From: Pseudomonas parasichuanensis
GTDB taxonomy: Bacteria > Pseudomonadota > Gammaproteobacteria > Pseudomonadales > Pseudomonadaceae
NCBI RefSeq assembly: GCF_021601385.1
Contig: NZ_BQHO01000028.1
Span: forward strand, 21,470 to 85,469
Direction: 5' to 3'
Length of the DNA stretch: 64,000 bases
In this document: positions 29,373 through 38,666 of the stretch, in pieces
How positions within the stretch are numbered: position 1 is the first letter of the stretch
Layout of the letters: every line of letters begins with the position of its first letter
Notes under the pieces: generated by a model
What the model was told of the DNA's origin: nothing
Databases searched by the model: none
What the model saw: only the letters and a program-made list of their open reading frames with translations
Program-made: the position numbers and the translations under genes

Positions 29373-31337
29373 ATGAGCACGCCCCTGATCGAATTGCGCG
29401 ACATCTGCAAGGCCTATGGCGGCATCGACTCACCAAAAGTCGAGGTGCTGCGCGGCATCAGCCTGAGCATCCACCCCGGCGAATTCGTCGCCATCGTCGG
29501 CGCTTCGGGCTCCGGCAAGTCGACCCTGATGAACATCCTCGGCTGCCTCGACCGCCCGAGCTCCGGCAGCTACCACTTCGCCGGCCGCGACGTGGCCGAA
29601 CTCGGCAGCGACGAACTGGCCTGGCTGCGCCGCGAGGCATTCGGCTTCGTGTTCCAGGGCTATCACCTGATCCCTTCAGGCTCGGCCCAGGAAAACGTCG
29701 AAATGCCGGCCATCTATGCCGGCACACCGCCGGCCGAACGCCATGCGCGGGCCCATGCCCTGCTCGAACGCCTGGGCCTGGCCAGCCGCACCGGCAACCG
29801 TCCGCACCAACTTTCCGGCGGCCAGCAGCAGCGCGTCTCGATTGCCCGCGCGTTGATGAACGGCGGCCACATCATCCTCGCCGACGAACCCACCGGCGCC
29901 CTCGACAGCCACAGCGGCGCCGAGGTGATGAGCCTGCTCGACGAGCTGGCCAGCCAGGGCCATGTGATCATCCTGATCACCCATGACCGCGAAGTCGCCG
30001 CCCGCGCCCAGCGGGTCATCGAGGTACGCGACGGCCAGGTGGTCAGCGACTCGGCCGCCGAGCACCCCGCCCACGCCCCCGCCCGCCACCTGCAGGCCGA
30101 CGACCTGCGCCGGCGCCTGGACAGCGGCGCCAGCCACAAAGGGGCCTGGAAAGGCGAAATGATCGAGTCGCTGCAAGCCGCCTGGCGAGTGATGTGGGTC
30201 AACCGCTTTCGCACTGCGCTCACCCTGCTCGGCATCGTCATCGGCGTGGCCTCGGTGGTGGTCATGCTGGCCGTCGGCGAAGGCAGCAAGCGCCAGGTGA
30301 TGGCGCAGATGGCCGCCTTCGGCTCGAACATCCTCTACCTCAACGGCAAACACGCCACCGAACGGGAGCCTGGAGGTATCGTCAGCCTGGACGATGTCGC
30401 CGCCATCGCCGAGCTGCCCCAGGTGAAACACGTCATGCCGGTGATCGGCGACAAGCTGATGGTGCGCCAGGGCAACAACAGCCAGGAGTTCTATGTAGGC
30501 GGCAACAACACCTGGTTCCCCGAGATCTTCAACTGGCCGGTGGTCGAGGGCAGCTTCTATACCGAAGCCGACGAAGCCAGCGGGGCGGCCGTGGCGGTGA
30601 TCGGCCAAAAGGTTCGGGACAAGATGTTCGGCGCCGGGAGCAACCCGCTCGGCCAGTACCTGCTGATCGGCAACGTGCCGTTCCAGGTGATCGGCGTACT
30701 GCTCGGCAAAGGCGCCAGTTCCGGCAGCGAGGACAGTGACGAACGCATCGTCGTGCCCTACTCCGCTGCCGCCATCCGCCTGTTCGGCAGCCGTGACCCC
30801 GAATACATCGCCATCGCTGCCCAGGACTCCAGCCGGGTGCACCAGACCGAACAGGCAATCGAACGCCTGCTGCGCCAGCGCCACCAGGGCAAGCATGATT
30901 TCGAGCTGACCAACGACGCCGCGCTGATCCAGGCCGAGGCGCGCACCCAGAACAGCCTGTCGCTGATGCTCGGCGCGATCGCCGCGATTTCCCTGCTGGT
31001 CGGTGGCATCGGCGTGATGAACATCATGCTCATGACCGTGCGCGAACGCACCCGCGAGATCGGTATCCGCATGGCCACCGGTGCCCGCCAGCGCGACATC
31101 CTGCGCCAGTTCCTCACCGAAGCGGTGATGCTGTCGATGGTCGGGGGCGTGACCGGCATCGTCCTCGCCCTGGCCATCGGCGGCGGCCTGCTGCTGGCCG
31201 ATATCGCCGTGGCCTTCGCCCTGCCCGCCATCATTGGCGCCTTCGCCTGCGCCGTGGTGACCGGCGTGGTGTTCGGCTTCATGCCGGCCCGCAAGGCCGC
31301 CCGCCTAGACCCGGTCAAAGCCCTTACCAGCGAATAA
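29373..31337 (+). CDS. pvdT: Pyoverdine efflux ABC transporter PvdT
   Basis: This 654-residue MacB-type protein joins an N-terminal ATPase with a C-terminal permease. Walker A is GASGSGKST near residue 47, the signature is [15 protein letters not shown] and Walker B is [13 protein letters not shown]. The permease has four helices, one near residue 280 ([19 protein letters not shown]) and three in the last third, with a large periplasmic domain between them. [20 protein letters not shown] is the typical FtsX segment. It starts one base after the pvdR stop and ends three bases before opmQ. Confidence 0.94.
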   Translation: MSTPLIELRDICKAYGGIDSPKVEVLRGISLSIHPGEFVAIVGASGSGKSTLMNILGCLDRPSSGSYHFAGRDVAELGSDELAWLRREAFGFVFQGYHLIPSGSAQENVEMPAIYAGTPPAERHARAHALLERLGLASRTGNRPHQLSGGQQQRVSIARALMNGGHIILADEPTGALDSHSGAEVMSLLDELASQGHVIILITHDREVAARAQRVIEVRDGQVVSDSAAEHPAHAPARHLQADDLRRRLDSGASHKGAWKGEMIESLQAAWRVMWVNRFRTALTLLGIVIGVASVVVMLAVGEGSKRQVMAQMAAFGSNILYLNGKHATEREPGGIVSLDDVAAIAELPQVKHVMPVIGDKLMVRQGNNSQEFYVGGNNTWFPEIFNWPVVEGSFYTEADEASGAAVAVIGQKVRDKMFGAGSNPLGQYLLIGNVPFQVIGVLLGKGASSGSEDSDERIVVPYSAAAIRLFGSRDPEYIAIAAQDSSRVHQTEQAIERLLRQRHQGKHDFELTNDAALIQAEARTQNSLSLMLGAIAAISLLVGGIGVMNIMLMTVRERTREIGIRMATGARQRDILRQFLTEAVMLSMVGGVTGIVLALAIGGGLLLADIAVAFALPAIIGAFACAVVTGVVFGFMPARKAARLDPVKALTSE

Positions 31338-31340
31338 TCC

Positions 31341-32762
31341 ATGACGATCCCCAGCCGCATCAGCCTGTTGACCCTGAGCCTGTTCCTGGCCGCCTGCAGC
31401 ACCCCGCCGCCACCCGCCGCGGGCATTGATACCCCGCCTACCTGGCAAGGTGCCGCCGTAGCGACGCACCCCTGGCCAGACGGCCACTGGTGGCGCGCCT
31501 TCGCCAGCCCCGTACTGGACCGGTTGATCGAACGCGCACGGCTCAATAGCTACGACCTCGCCGCCGCCGCCGCCCGGGTGCGTCAGGCCCAGGCCAACGC
31601 CGTGATCGCCGGGGCGCCATTGCTGCCGGAACTGCAGCTGGGCCTGGATGGCAGCCGCCAGCGCCTGCTGCGCGGCGACGGCAACGACCAGCTCGACGCC
31701 AGCAGCACTGAACGCACCAGCACCTCGTTCGGCACCCGCCTGAGCGCCAGCTACGAGATCGACTTCTGGGGTGGCCTGCGCGCCACCCGTGACAGTGCCC
31801 TGCACAGCCTCGACGCCAGCCGCTTCGACCGCCAGACCGTCGAACTGACCCTGGTCAGCGCCGTGGCCGACAGCTACCTGCAGGGCCTGGCCCTGGAAGA
31901 GCAATTGCGCATCGCCCGCCTCAACCTCGACAACGCCCGCGATGTGCTCGGCCTGGTCGAGGCCCGCGAGCGCGCAGGCTCCGCTACCCGCCTTGAACTG
32001 GCCCAGCAGCGCAGCCTGGTGGCCGCCCAGGAGCGCCAGCTGCCGCTGCTTGAACAGCGCCGCCAGGACAACCGCATCACCCTGGCCACCCTGCTGGGTG
32101 ATCCGGTGCAGGCACTGCCCGCTGGCAACGAGGTAATCGGCGCGTTGCGCTGGCCGACCATCGGCAGCGGCGTGCCCAGCGAACTGCTGAGCCGGCGCCC
32201 CGACATCGCCGCCGCCGAAGCCCGCCTGGCCGCCGCCAGCGCCGACGTGCAAGTGGCCAGGGCCGCCATGCTGCCGCGCCTGGTGCTGGGCGCCGATCTT
32301 GGCAGTGGCTCCAGGACCTTTGCCAACATTTTCGACAGCCCCTACTACACCCTCACCGCCGGCCTTACCGCGCCCATCTTCAACAATGGCCGCCTGCGCG
32401 CCCAGCGCGAGTTGGCCAGCGCCGAGCAGCAGGAGCTGCTGGAAGCCTATCGCGGCAGCATCCTGGCCGGCTTTTCCGACGTAGAGAAAGCGCTCAATGC
32501 CATCAGCGGCGTGGAGCGTCAGCGCCAATGGCAGGACCAGGAGGTCCAACAGGCGCGCATCGCCTTCGACCTCGCCCAGCAGCGCTACGCCGCCGGTGCC
32601 GAAACCCTGCTGAGCGTGCTGGAAACCCAGCGCACCCTGTACCTGGCCCAGGATGAGCAGGCGCAACTGTACCTGGCACGGCTGCAGGGCAGCGTGGCGT
32701 TGTACAAGGCATTGGGTGGGGGTTGGCAGGCGCCGCAGGCATTGGCCAAGGCTCAGCCATAA
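31341..32762 (+). CDS. opmQ: Outer-membrane efflux lipoprotein OpmQ
   Basis: This 473-residue protein is the OprM/TolC-like channel of the PvdRT-OpmQ exporter. The signal has a lipobox (LAACS). Two repeated helical halves follow: an N-terminal YDLAAAAARVRQAQANAVIAG and the matching RRPDIAAAEARLAAASADVQVARAAMLPRL. Strand regions such as ASYEIDFWGGLRA and TAGLTAPIFNNGRLRAQ also belong to the family. It is the last gene of the operon and is followed by a REP pair rather than a classical terminator. Confidence 0.93.
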   Translation: MTIPSRISLLTLSLFLAACSTPPPPAAGIDTPPTWQGAAVATHPWPDGHWWRAFASPVLDRLIERARLNSYDLAAAAARVRQAQANAVIAGAPLLPELQLGLDGSRQRLLRGDGNDQLDASSTERTSTSFGTRLSASYEIDFWGGLRATRDSALHSLDASRFDRQTVELTLVSAVADSYLQGLALEEQLRIARLNLDNARDVLGLVEARERAGSATRLELAQQRSLVAAQERQLPLLEQRRQDNRITLATLLGDPVQALPAGNEVIGALRWPTIGSGVPSELLSRRPDIAAAEARLAAASADVQVARAAMLPRLVLGADLGSGSRTFANIFDSPYYTLTAGLTAPIFNNGRLRAQRELASAEQQELLEAYRGSILAGFSDVEKALNAISGVERQRQWQDQEVQQARIAFDLAQQRYAAGAETLLSVLETQRTLYLAQDEQAQLYLARLQGSVALYKALGGGWQAPQALAKAQP

Positions 32763-32774
32763 CCCGCCGCCCCC

Positions 32775-32891
32775 TGTAGGAGCGGCCTTGTGCCGCGATA
32801 GGGCCGCAAAGCGGCCCCGGCTACTTCGGCATCGACGTCGAAATCCTGGGGCCGCTACGCGGCCCTTTCGCGGCACAAGGCCGCTCCTACA
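32775..32891. repeat. Inverted REP pair
   Basis: Two copies of TGTAGGAGCGGCCTTGTGCC face each other and are separated by a central spacer, with internal palindromes around GGGCCGC / GCGGCCC. The pair lies in the convergent gap between opmQ and pvdP and may double as a terminator. Confidence 0.88.
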
Positions 32892-32928
32892 AAGGACGGC
32901 GATCAGGATGACGCGCGCGCAGAAGCCC

Positions 32929-34551
32929 TCAAGTCGCGATGTTCTTCATCGACAGGTGCCGCGCATACCAGGGCCGTTGCGGCACCTTGCGCAGCAGCCC
33001 ACCGATCTTGTCGTCCTCGCCGAAGGTGATGCGCAAGGCCAGCTTCATGACCTCCACATCCATCTCCACCGACTTGCCCGGGCGCGTACCCGGCTCGGTG
33101 CTGCAGCCGTGGGTGTCCGGCCCCAGCCACGGGTCATCGACCTCCACCCAGCGGCCCGGGGCGAACCAGGCCACACCGTTGACCTGCTGGCGCCGAACCT
33201 GGCCAGGGTGGTAGCGCTCGTGGGCACGGAACCAGTCGTCGATGCGGTCGTCGATCCAGCCATGGAAGGCCCAGAACACAGGGTTGACGTGGGACGAGAA
33301 CGGGTCGCCGAGAAAATCGTTTTCACGCCCGAACCAGCGCGCGGCGAAGTCCGCCGGGTCGCGGGCGAAGGGCACCGGCGCGCTGTTGATCGGGTCACGC
33401 GGCACCGACGCCCAGCACATGTGCAACCAGTCGTGCAGGTTCATCTCGAGCTCGGAACCGAAGGCGCCCAGCGACAGCTTCGACAGGTACTGCGGGTCCT
33501 GGTACTGCGATTCCCACACCTGGAAGTTGCTGCAGAACGTCTCGCCGGCCTTGATCGCCGCCACCCACTGGCCATAGGCCTCGTCCTCGGGCGCCTGCCA
33601 GCTGGGCGGCACGCAATGGCCGTCGTGGTTGTCGTGGTAACGGGCAAAACCTGCGCGGTCGAACTCCACGCTCGGTTGCGGCAGCGGGAAGCGCTGCCAG
33701 GAGGGCAAGTCCTGCAGGGTGCGGGCATGCATCAGCATGTGCCGGTGCATGAACAAGAAATCGATGCCCGAACCATTGCGGTGCTTGCGCGGCCCACGGG
33801 CATCGCGCTCCCGATCACGCGGGCCGGGCTGCCAGCCCAGGCCGCGCAGCGCGTTGTGTTTCTCCGGCGAAAGCTTGTGCCACTGGTCACGGGTCGCGTG
33901 CCACAACTGGTGGAACAGCCGGTGCTCGGCGCCGATCACCCAGTCCTGCATCTGCGCGGTATAGGGCAGGCGCTCACGTGCTTCGGGGAACGGGCGCTTG
34001 ACCGCGACGAAGCGGCTGTCCTGCAACGGCAGCGTCAGCGGGCGGTCCAGGCGTTGAATGCGGCCGCTGAGGCTGCCCGGGCCGGCATTGGCAAAGGTGC
34101 CCCACACCTCGTCGAGGCTGGCCACGCACTCATAGCCCGGGCCACCCTTCTGGCTTATCAAGCGCCAGCGCACCTCGGCGCTGCTGGCACCAACCAGGTC
34201 ACCCAGCACCCGGTAGGCCACCTCGCCGTCGCCACGCAGGCGTTCGCCGGTATCGACGAAGCCCCGCAGGCCACGGCCCTTGGTAGCGACATCGAAGAAC
34301 ATCTCCACCCCTTCCTTCGGCAGGCCGTCAAGGCCGCCATCGGCGCCGGCAAAGCGGATGTCCCAGACCCCGCGCAGCAAGTCTGCCAGCACCTGCCCGG
34401 CGGCGTCTGCCAGTTCGACGCTGGCCTCCCCCGGCGTGACCACGTCGTCCTGCGGGTCGTGGGTCAGCTCCTGGTGCGCGTAATAGGCCGCCGTGCCGGC
34501 AGCGCCCGCTACCGCCAGGCCTGCGATGAATCCTCGTCGAGAAATTGTCAT
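32929..34551 (-). CDS. pvdP: PvdP tyrosinase (pyoverdine chromophore maturation)
   Basis: This 540-residue periplasmic copper enzyme oxidises ferribactin to the pyoverdine chromophore. It opens with a Tat signal (SRRGF in MTISRRGFIAGLAVAGAAG). An N-terminal beta-barrel-like part is followed by the tyrosinase domain, where histidines in HRLFHQLWHATRDQW and in FLFMHRHMLMHARTL are candidate copper ligands, with further histidines in LHDWLHMCW and FWAFHGWIDDRIDDW. The size fits PvdP. Transcription is divergent from the siderophore-interacting flavoprotein, and both have PvdS boxes in the gap. Confidence 0.93.
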   Translation of the reverse strand: MTISRRGFIAGLAVAGAAGTAAYYAHQELTHDPQDDVVTPGEASVELADAAGQVLADLLRGVWDIRFAGADGGLDGLPKEGVEMFFDVATKGRGLRGFVDTGERLRGDGEVAYRVLGDLVGASSAEVRWRLISQKGGPGYECVASLDEVWGTFANAGPGSLSGRIQRLDRPLTLPLQDSRFVAVKRPFPEARERLPYTAQMQDWVIGAEHRLFHQLWHATRDQWHKLSPEKHNALRGLGWQPGPRDRERDARGPRKHRNGSGIDFLFMHRHMLMHARTLQDLPSWQRFPLPQPSVEFDRAGFARYHDNHDGHCVPPSWQAPEDEAYGQWVAAIKAGETFCSNFQVWESQYQDPQYLSKLSLGAFGSELEMNLHDWLHMCWASVPRDPINSAPVPFARDPADFAARWFGRENDFLGDPFSSHVNPVFWAFHGWIDDRIDDWFRAHERYHPGQVRRQQVNGVAWFAPGRWVEVDDPWLGPDTHGCSTEPGTRPGKSVEMDVEVMKLALRITFGEDDKIGGLLRKVPQRPWYARHLSMKNIAT

Positions 34552-34599
34552 TGCGCCTCAATCCGTCTGCCGCGTGGCGCGGCTTCTATCCAAGCTAGG

Positions 34600-34623
34600 A
34601 CGGATGTCGGGTGGCTAAATTTA
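34600..34623 (-). promoter_or_regulatory. PvdS iron-starvation box of pvdP
   Basis: On the minus strand TAAAT (34619-34623), 16 bases, then CGT (34600-34602). It lies about 50 bases before the pvdP ATG and shares the palindrome CTAAATTTAG with the opposite-facing box. Confidence 0.85.
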
Positions 34624-34640
34624 GCGGCCAAGGCGCTCGT
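34616..34640 (+). promoter_or_regulatory. PvdS iron-starvation box of the siderophore-interacting protein gene
   Basis: TAAAT (34616-34620), 17 bases, then CGT (34638-34640). It overlaps the pvdP box by eight bases and lies about 36 bases before the ATG at 34676. Confidence 0.8.
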
Positions 34641-34675
34641 CTGTTGAGTATCTCCCGTTGCCAGAGGTACCCCCC

Positions 34676-35608
34676 ATGACCTCCCTGCTTGCCCGCCTGA
34701 TCCGCCCCAGCAAAGCCACCGCCTACCGGATCTTCGACATCGAGCTTGCGGCCATCGTGGCCCTGAGCCCCTCGCTGTGCCGCTATGTCTTCAGCGGCCC
34801 TGACGTGGCCCAGATGAACACCCTGGCCCCCGACCAGCGTATCAAGCTGTTCTTCCCCACACCCGCAGGCGCTGCGCCCAGCCTGCCCAAGGACGGCCAG
34901 TGGCAGCAGGCACGCCGCCACCTGGCGCCGCAGGACACGCCGCCGATGCGCACCTACACCATTCGCGCCCTGCGCCGCGCAGCCTGCGAAGTGGAAGTGG
35001 ACTTCGTCCTGCACGGGGTGAACGGCCCGGCATCGGCCTGGGCGACCACCGCCCGCATCGGTGACCGGCTGCAGATGGTTGCCCCCAACCTGGCCTATGC
35101 CGGCGACCCGGGCGGCTATGAATGGAAACCCCCGCGCAACGCCCGGCACATTCTGCTGGTGGGCGACGAAACCGCCCTGCCGGCCATCGCCGGCATCCTC
35201 GAACAGCTGGCCGACACCGCCCCCGAGCTTGCGGTGCAAGCCTTCATCGAAGTGCCCCTGGAAGACGACTGCCTGCCCCTGCGCCACAGCCCGGCAACCC
35301 GCCTGCACTGGCTGCCCCGTGATCTGCTGCGCAGCGAGCACGGCCAGGCCATGCGCCATGCCGTACAGGAACTGGCCAGCCTGCCAGCGGTGCGCACAGC
35401 GGCGCCCGGCAGGCTGGAAGAGATCGACATCGACACGCAGATTCTCTGGGAGCAGGCCAGCGGCGAGAGCAACAGTTTCCATGCCTGGATCGCCGGTGAA
35501 TCAGGGGCAGTGATGGACATCCGCCGGCACCTGATCAAGACGCGCGGCTTGCCGCGTGAAAGCCTGACGCTGATGGGCTACTGGCGCGCCGGGCGGGTAC
35601 TGGACTGA
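34676..35608 (+). CDS. Siderophore-interacting protein (ViuB-like ferric reductase)
   Basis: This 310-residue protein belongs to the SIP flavoprotein family (ViuB/YqjH). These are cytosolic NAD(P)H- or ferredoxin-dependent reductases that release iron from ferric siderophores. The FAD-binding half has RYVFSGPD, then RTYTIRALRR and a following DFVLHG. The C-terminal half has ILLVGDETALPAIAGILEQL and, near the end, WIAGESGAVMDIRRHL and GYWRAG. The ATG at 34676 has AGAGG about 8 bases upstream; an in-frame TTG six codons earlier is weaker. Its own PvdS box and divergent pairing with pvdP place it in the pyoverdine regulon. Whether pyoverdine iron reaches it is unproven, since known pyoverdine reduction is periplasmic. 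Confidence 0.88.
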   Translation: MTSLLARLIRPSKATAYRIFDIELAAIVALSPSLCRYVFSGPDVAQMNTLAPDQRIKLFFPTPAGAAPSLPKDGQWQQARRHLAPQDTPPMRTYTIRALRRAACEVEVDFVLHGVNGPASAWATTARIGDRLQMVAPNLAYAGDPGGYEWKPPRNARHILLVGDETALPAIAGILEQLADTAPELAVQAFIEVPLEDDCLPLRHSPATRLHWLPRDLLRSEHGQAMRHAVQELASLPAVRTAAPGRLEEIDIDTQILWEQASGESNSFHAWIAGESGAVMDIRRHLIKTRGLPRESLTLMGYWRAGRVLD

Positions 35609-35609
35609 A

Positions 35610-35644
35610 AACCACTGGGGCCGCATTGCGCGGCCCCAGTGGTT
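35610..35644. terminator. Bidirectional terminator between the flavoprotein gene and pvdH
   Basis: A perfect 15-bp stem (35610-35624 with 35630-35644) lies between the two convergent genes, starting just after the flavoprotein gene stop. Confidence 0.85.
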
Positions 35645-35657
35645 GTCACGGTTCACT

Positions 35658-37058
35658 TCAACGTGCAGCAACCGCCGCCCGCACCGCTTCGGCAAAACGC
35701 CCGGCCACTTCGTCGATCTGCTCGGCGCTGATGATCAACGGCGGCAGGAAGCGCACCACCGCGCCATGCCGCCCGCCCAGTTCGAGGATCAACCCACGGC
35801 GCAGGCATTCACGTTGCACCTTCGGCGCCAGGGAACGACAGGCCGGCGGATGGCCCTGGGCGTCGAGTTTGCCGGCCGGATCCACCAGTTCCACCCCAAG
35901 CATCAAGCCACGGCCACGAATGTCGCCCAGCTGCGGGTAATCCTGCTGCAGGCGCTGCAGATGACCACGCAGGCGCTGGCCCATGGCTTCGGCGTGCTCG
36001 CACAGACGGTGCTCGACCAGGTAGTTGATGACGGCCGAGCCTGCGGCCATGGCCATCTGGTTGCCGCGGAAGGTGCCGGCATGGGCGCCTGGCAACCACT
36101 GGTCGAGCCAGTCGCGGTACACCATCACCGCCAGCGGCAGGCTGCCACCGATGGCTTTGGACAGCGTGACCACATCCGGGACGATACCCGCGTGCTCGAA
36201 GGCGAACATCCGCCCGGTACGGGCAAAACCGCTCTGGATCTCGTCGACGATCAGCGCCACGCCGGCCTGCTCGGTGATCCGGCGCAAGCCTCGCAGCCAC
36301 TCGATATCCGCCGGGATCACGCCGCCTTCGCCCTGCACCACCTCGACGATCACCGCCGCCGGCAGCGCTACGCCGGCCTCGGGGTCGTTCAGCAGGTTTT
36401 CCAGGTAATGCAGGTTGGCGCGCACGCCCGCCTCGCCGCCCAGGCCGAACGGGCAACGGTAGTCATAGGGGTACGGCAAGAACTGCACGCCACTGTTGAG
36501 CAACGCACCCAGCGGCTTTTTCGGCCCCAGGCTGCCCATCAGGCTCAGCGCGCCCTGGGTCATGCCGTGGTAGGCCCCCTGGAACGCCAGCACCGTGCTG
36601 CGCCCGGTAGCAGTGCGCACCAGCTTCAACGCGGCTTCCACCGCGTCGGTACCGGTCGGGCCGCAGAACTGGATCTTCGCCTCGCTGCGCAGGGCCTCGG
36701 GCAGCACCCCGAACAGGTCCTGGACGAAACGGTCCTTGACCGGGGTGGTCAGGTCCAGGGTGTGCAGCGGCAACTCATCGGCCAGCACACGCTGGATCGC
36801 CTCGGTCACAACCGGGTGGTTGTGGCCCAGCGCCAGGGTCCCGGCGCCGGCCAGGCAGTCGATGAACTGGCGGCCCTCGACGTCCTCGACGTAGAGGCCA
36901 CGGGCGCGCTTGAGCGCCAGCGGGATGCGCCGCGGGTAGCTGCGCGCGTTGGACTCCTGCTGCTGCTGGCGCAGCAGCAGGGGTGAGTCGGTGAACTCAT
37001 ACAAGGCCTGCGGCGCGTTGGCCGGCAGAACCTGGGCAAGGCTGGAAGCGGTCGACAT
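35658..37058 (-). CDS. pvdH: L-2,4-diaminobutyrate aminotransferase PvdH
   Basis: This 466-residue pyridoxal-phosphate aminotransferase makes 2,4-diaminobutyrate from aspartate semialdehyde for the PvdL chromophore module. The class III pattern is present: FIDCLAGAGTLALGHNHP, FCGPTGTDAVEAALKLVR and ALIVDEIQSGFARTGRMFAFE. The pyridoxal-phosphate lysine is in VTLSKAIGGSLP. The ATG at 37058 gives the family start and length. It has its own IS box about 80 bases upstream. Confidence 0.94.
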   Translation of the reverse strand: MSTASSLAQVLPANAPQALYEFTDSPLLLRQQQQESNARSYPRRIPLALKRARGLYVEDVEGRQFIDCLAGAGTLALGHNHPVVTEAIQRVLADELPLHTLDLTTPVKDRFVQDLFGVLPEALRSEAKIQFCGPTGTDAVEAALKLVRTATGRSTVLAFQGAYHGMTQGALSLMGSLGPKKPLGALLNSGVQFLPYPYDYRCPFGLGGEAGVRANLHYLENLLNDPEAGVALPAAVIVEVVQGEGGVIPADIEWLRGLRRITEQAGVALIVDEIQSGFARTGRMFAFEHAGIVPDVVTLSKAIGGSLPLAVMVYRDWLDQWLPGAHAGTFRGNQMAMAAGSAVINYLVEHRLCEHAEAMGQRLRGHLQRLQQDYPQLGDIRGRGLMLGVELVDPAGKLDAQGHPPACRSLAPKVQRECLRRGLILELGGRHGAVVRFLPPLIISAEQIDEVAGRFAEAVRAAVAAR

Positions 37059-37139
37059 CGGAAAAACCCTCGCAAGCAAGCGAATGTGCCCGCCACGCCC
37101 CTGTAACCGGATGTGTGTCGGGTTGTTATCGCTAGAAAA

Positions 37140-37163
37140 ACGCTTGGGCGAGGTGTGGATTTA
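37140..37163 (-). promoter_or_regulatory. PvdS iron-starvation box of pvdH
   Basis: On the minus strand TAAAT (37159-37163), 16 bases, then CGT (37140-37142), an exact match to the IS-box spacing. Confidence 0.85.
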
Positions 37164-37211
37164 GCGGTTGCCGTGGGATTTGTTGTAGCAGTACCGGCCA
37201 GCATTACCTCT

Positions 37212-37324
37212 GTAGGAGCGGCCTTGTGCCGCGGATGGGGTGCGCAGCGCCCCCGGCATTCTAAGCGCCTGTCACATCCAGGGGCCGCTGCGCGACCCTT
37301 TCGCGGCACAAGGCCGCTCCTACA
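37212..37324. repeat. Inverted REP pair
   Basis: Facing copies of TGTAGGAGCGGCCTTGTGCC, as at 32775 and 56749. It lies between the pvdH promoter and the 3' end of the sensor kinase gene. Confidence 0.88.
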
Positions 37325-37343
37325 ACGATGAAGCCAACGCCGA

Positions 37344-38666
37344 TCACTTGGCCGAGCGCGCCGGCACATTCAACCACACCCGCAACCCATCGGCCTGGCT
37401 GTCGAAACGCAGGCTGCCCGCGCAACGCTGGGCGATGGCCTGGACGATTGCCAGGCCCAGGCCGCAACCGCCGCTCTGGCTGTTGCGCCAGAAGCGTTCG
37501 GTGAGGTGTTCGAGGTCTTCCTGGGCAATGCCCGGGCCATGGTCGCGCACCATGAAACCCACCTGCCCGTCCTGCGCCTGCACTTCCAGCTCCACCGCTG
37601 CATCGCCGCCGTGGCGCAGGGCGTTGTCCAGCAGGTTGCGCAGTGCCGCCACCGCCAAGGGCGCGGGCATGCCGAGGTAGACCTTGGCCGCCTCATCCGG
37701 CAAGCGCAGCAGAATGCGCCGGTTATCACCACCGCCTGCGTCCTGGACCGCCTGCAAGGCCACCTGTTCGGCGCTGCACTGCACCCCATCGTCGAACGAC
37801 AGGCTGCCCTCGACCCGCGCCAGCATCAACAACTGCTCAAGCGTGCGGTGCATGCGGTCGGTGCCCTGCTCGGCATGCTCCAGCGCCTGCTCGCGTACCG
37901 CGCCGTCGGTCATGCGGGCCACCTGCAGGTGGGTCTTGATTGCGGTCAGTGGGCTGCGCAATTCGTGGGCGGCATCGTCGGTCAGGCGCCGCTCGCGCTC
38001 GAGGGTCTGGGCGATGCGCAGGAACAATTGGTTCTGGGTGTCGAGCAGCGGCTGCAACTCGCTGGGCAGGCCCGCCACCTGCAAGGGCTCGACACTGTCG
38101 GCGCGCCGCCTGCGCAACGCGTCGCGCATGCGGTTGAGCGGTTCCAGGCCCTTGCCCAGGCCGATCCACAGCAGCCCCAGGCTGCCCAGCAAGGCCATCA
38201 ACACCGGCGCCGAGGCGGCCAGCAGGATCGACTGGTTCAGTGCCTCGCGCTCCTGGTGGCGGTCAGCCGTGGTGATCCGCACATCGCCGTGGTTGTAGGT
38301 GAAGGTGCGCCAGGAAGCGCCTTCGATGGTCTGGTCGCGAAAGCCACTGCGCTGGTCGTCCATCGCCCCGTCGTGCTTGTGGTTGCTGGCCAGCACCTCA
38401 CCGCGCAGCGAGCTGACCTGGCAGGCCATGCCATCCGGCACGCTCAGCTGGTCGGCGGCAAAATGCGCCTCCTCGCCCTTGGCCGCCAGTGGCTGCGGCA
38501 ACTGGTCGACGAGCCCGGCCACCATACGTGCCGAGGCCACCAGGCGCTGGTCCAGCGAGAACATCATCTGCTGGCGCAGGTCGCGCAGCATCCACGCCGC
38601 CGCCAAGGCCCAGATGACGATGAACACACTGCCGAGGATCAACGACAGCCGCACCCGCAGGCTCAT
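37344..38666 (-). CDS. Sensor histidine kinase, DsbS-like
   Basis: This 440-residue inner-membrane kinase has two membrane helices (about 8-27 and 148-170) flanking a periplasmic sensor region with several histidines (including NHKHDG and FTYNHGDV). The H-box is DDAAHELRSPLTAIKTHLQ. The ATPase part has the N-box DNALRHGGD, DHGPGI and GLGLAIV. The order kinase, regulator, then divergent dsbD-dsbE-dsbG is that of P. aeruginosa PA2480-PA2476, where the pair (DsbRS) is reported to sense copper. It overlaps the regulator gene by 4 bases. Confidence 0.85.
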   Translation of the reverse strand: MSLRVRLSLILGSVFIVIWALAAAWMLRDLRQQMMFSLDQRLVASARMVAGLVDQLPQPLAAKGEEAHFAADQLSVPDGMACQVSSLRGEVLASNHKHDGAMDDQRSGFRDQTIEGASWRTFTYNHGDVRITTADRHQEREALNQSILLAASAPVLMALLGSLGLLWIGLGKGLEPLNRMRDALRRRRADSVEPLQVAGLPSELQPLLDTQNQLFLRIAQTLERERRLTDDAAHELRSPLTAIKTHLQVARMTDGAVREQALEHAEQGTDRMHRTLEQLLMLARVEGSLSFDDGVQCSAEQVALQAVQDAGGGDNRRILLRLPDEAAKVYLGMPAPLAVAALRNLLDNALRHGGDAAVELEVQAQDGQVGFMVRDHGPGIAQEDLEHLTERFWRNSQSGGCGLGLAIVQAIAQRCAGSLRFDSQADGLRVWLNVPARSAK

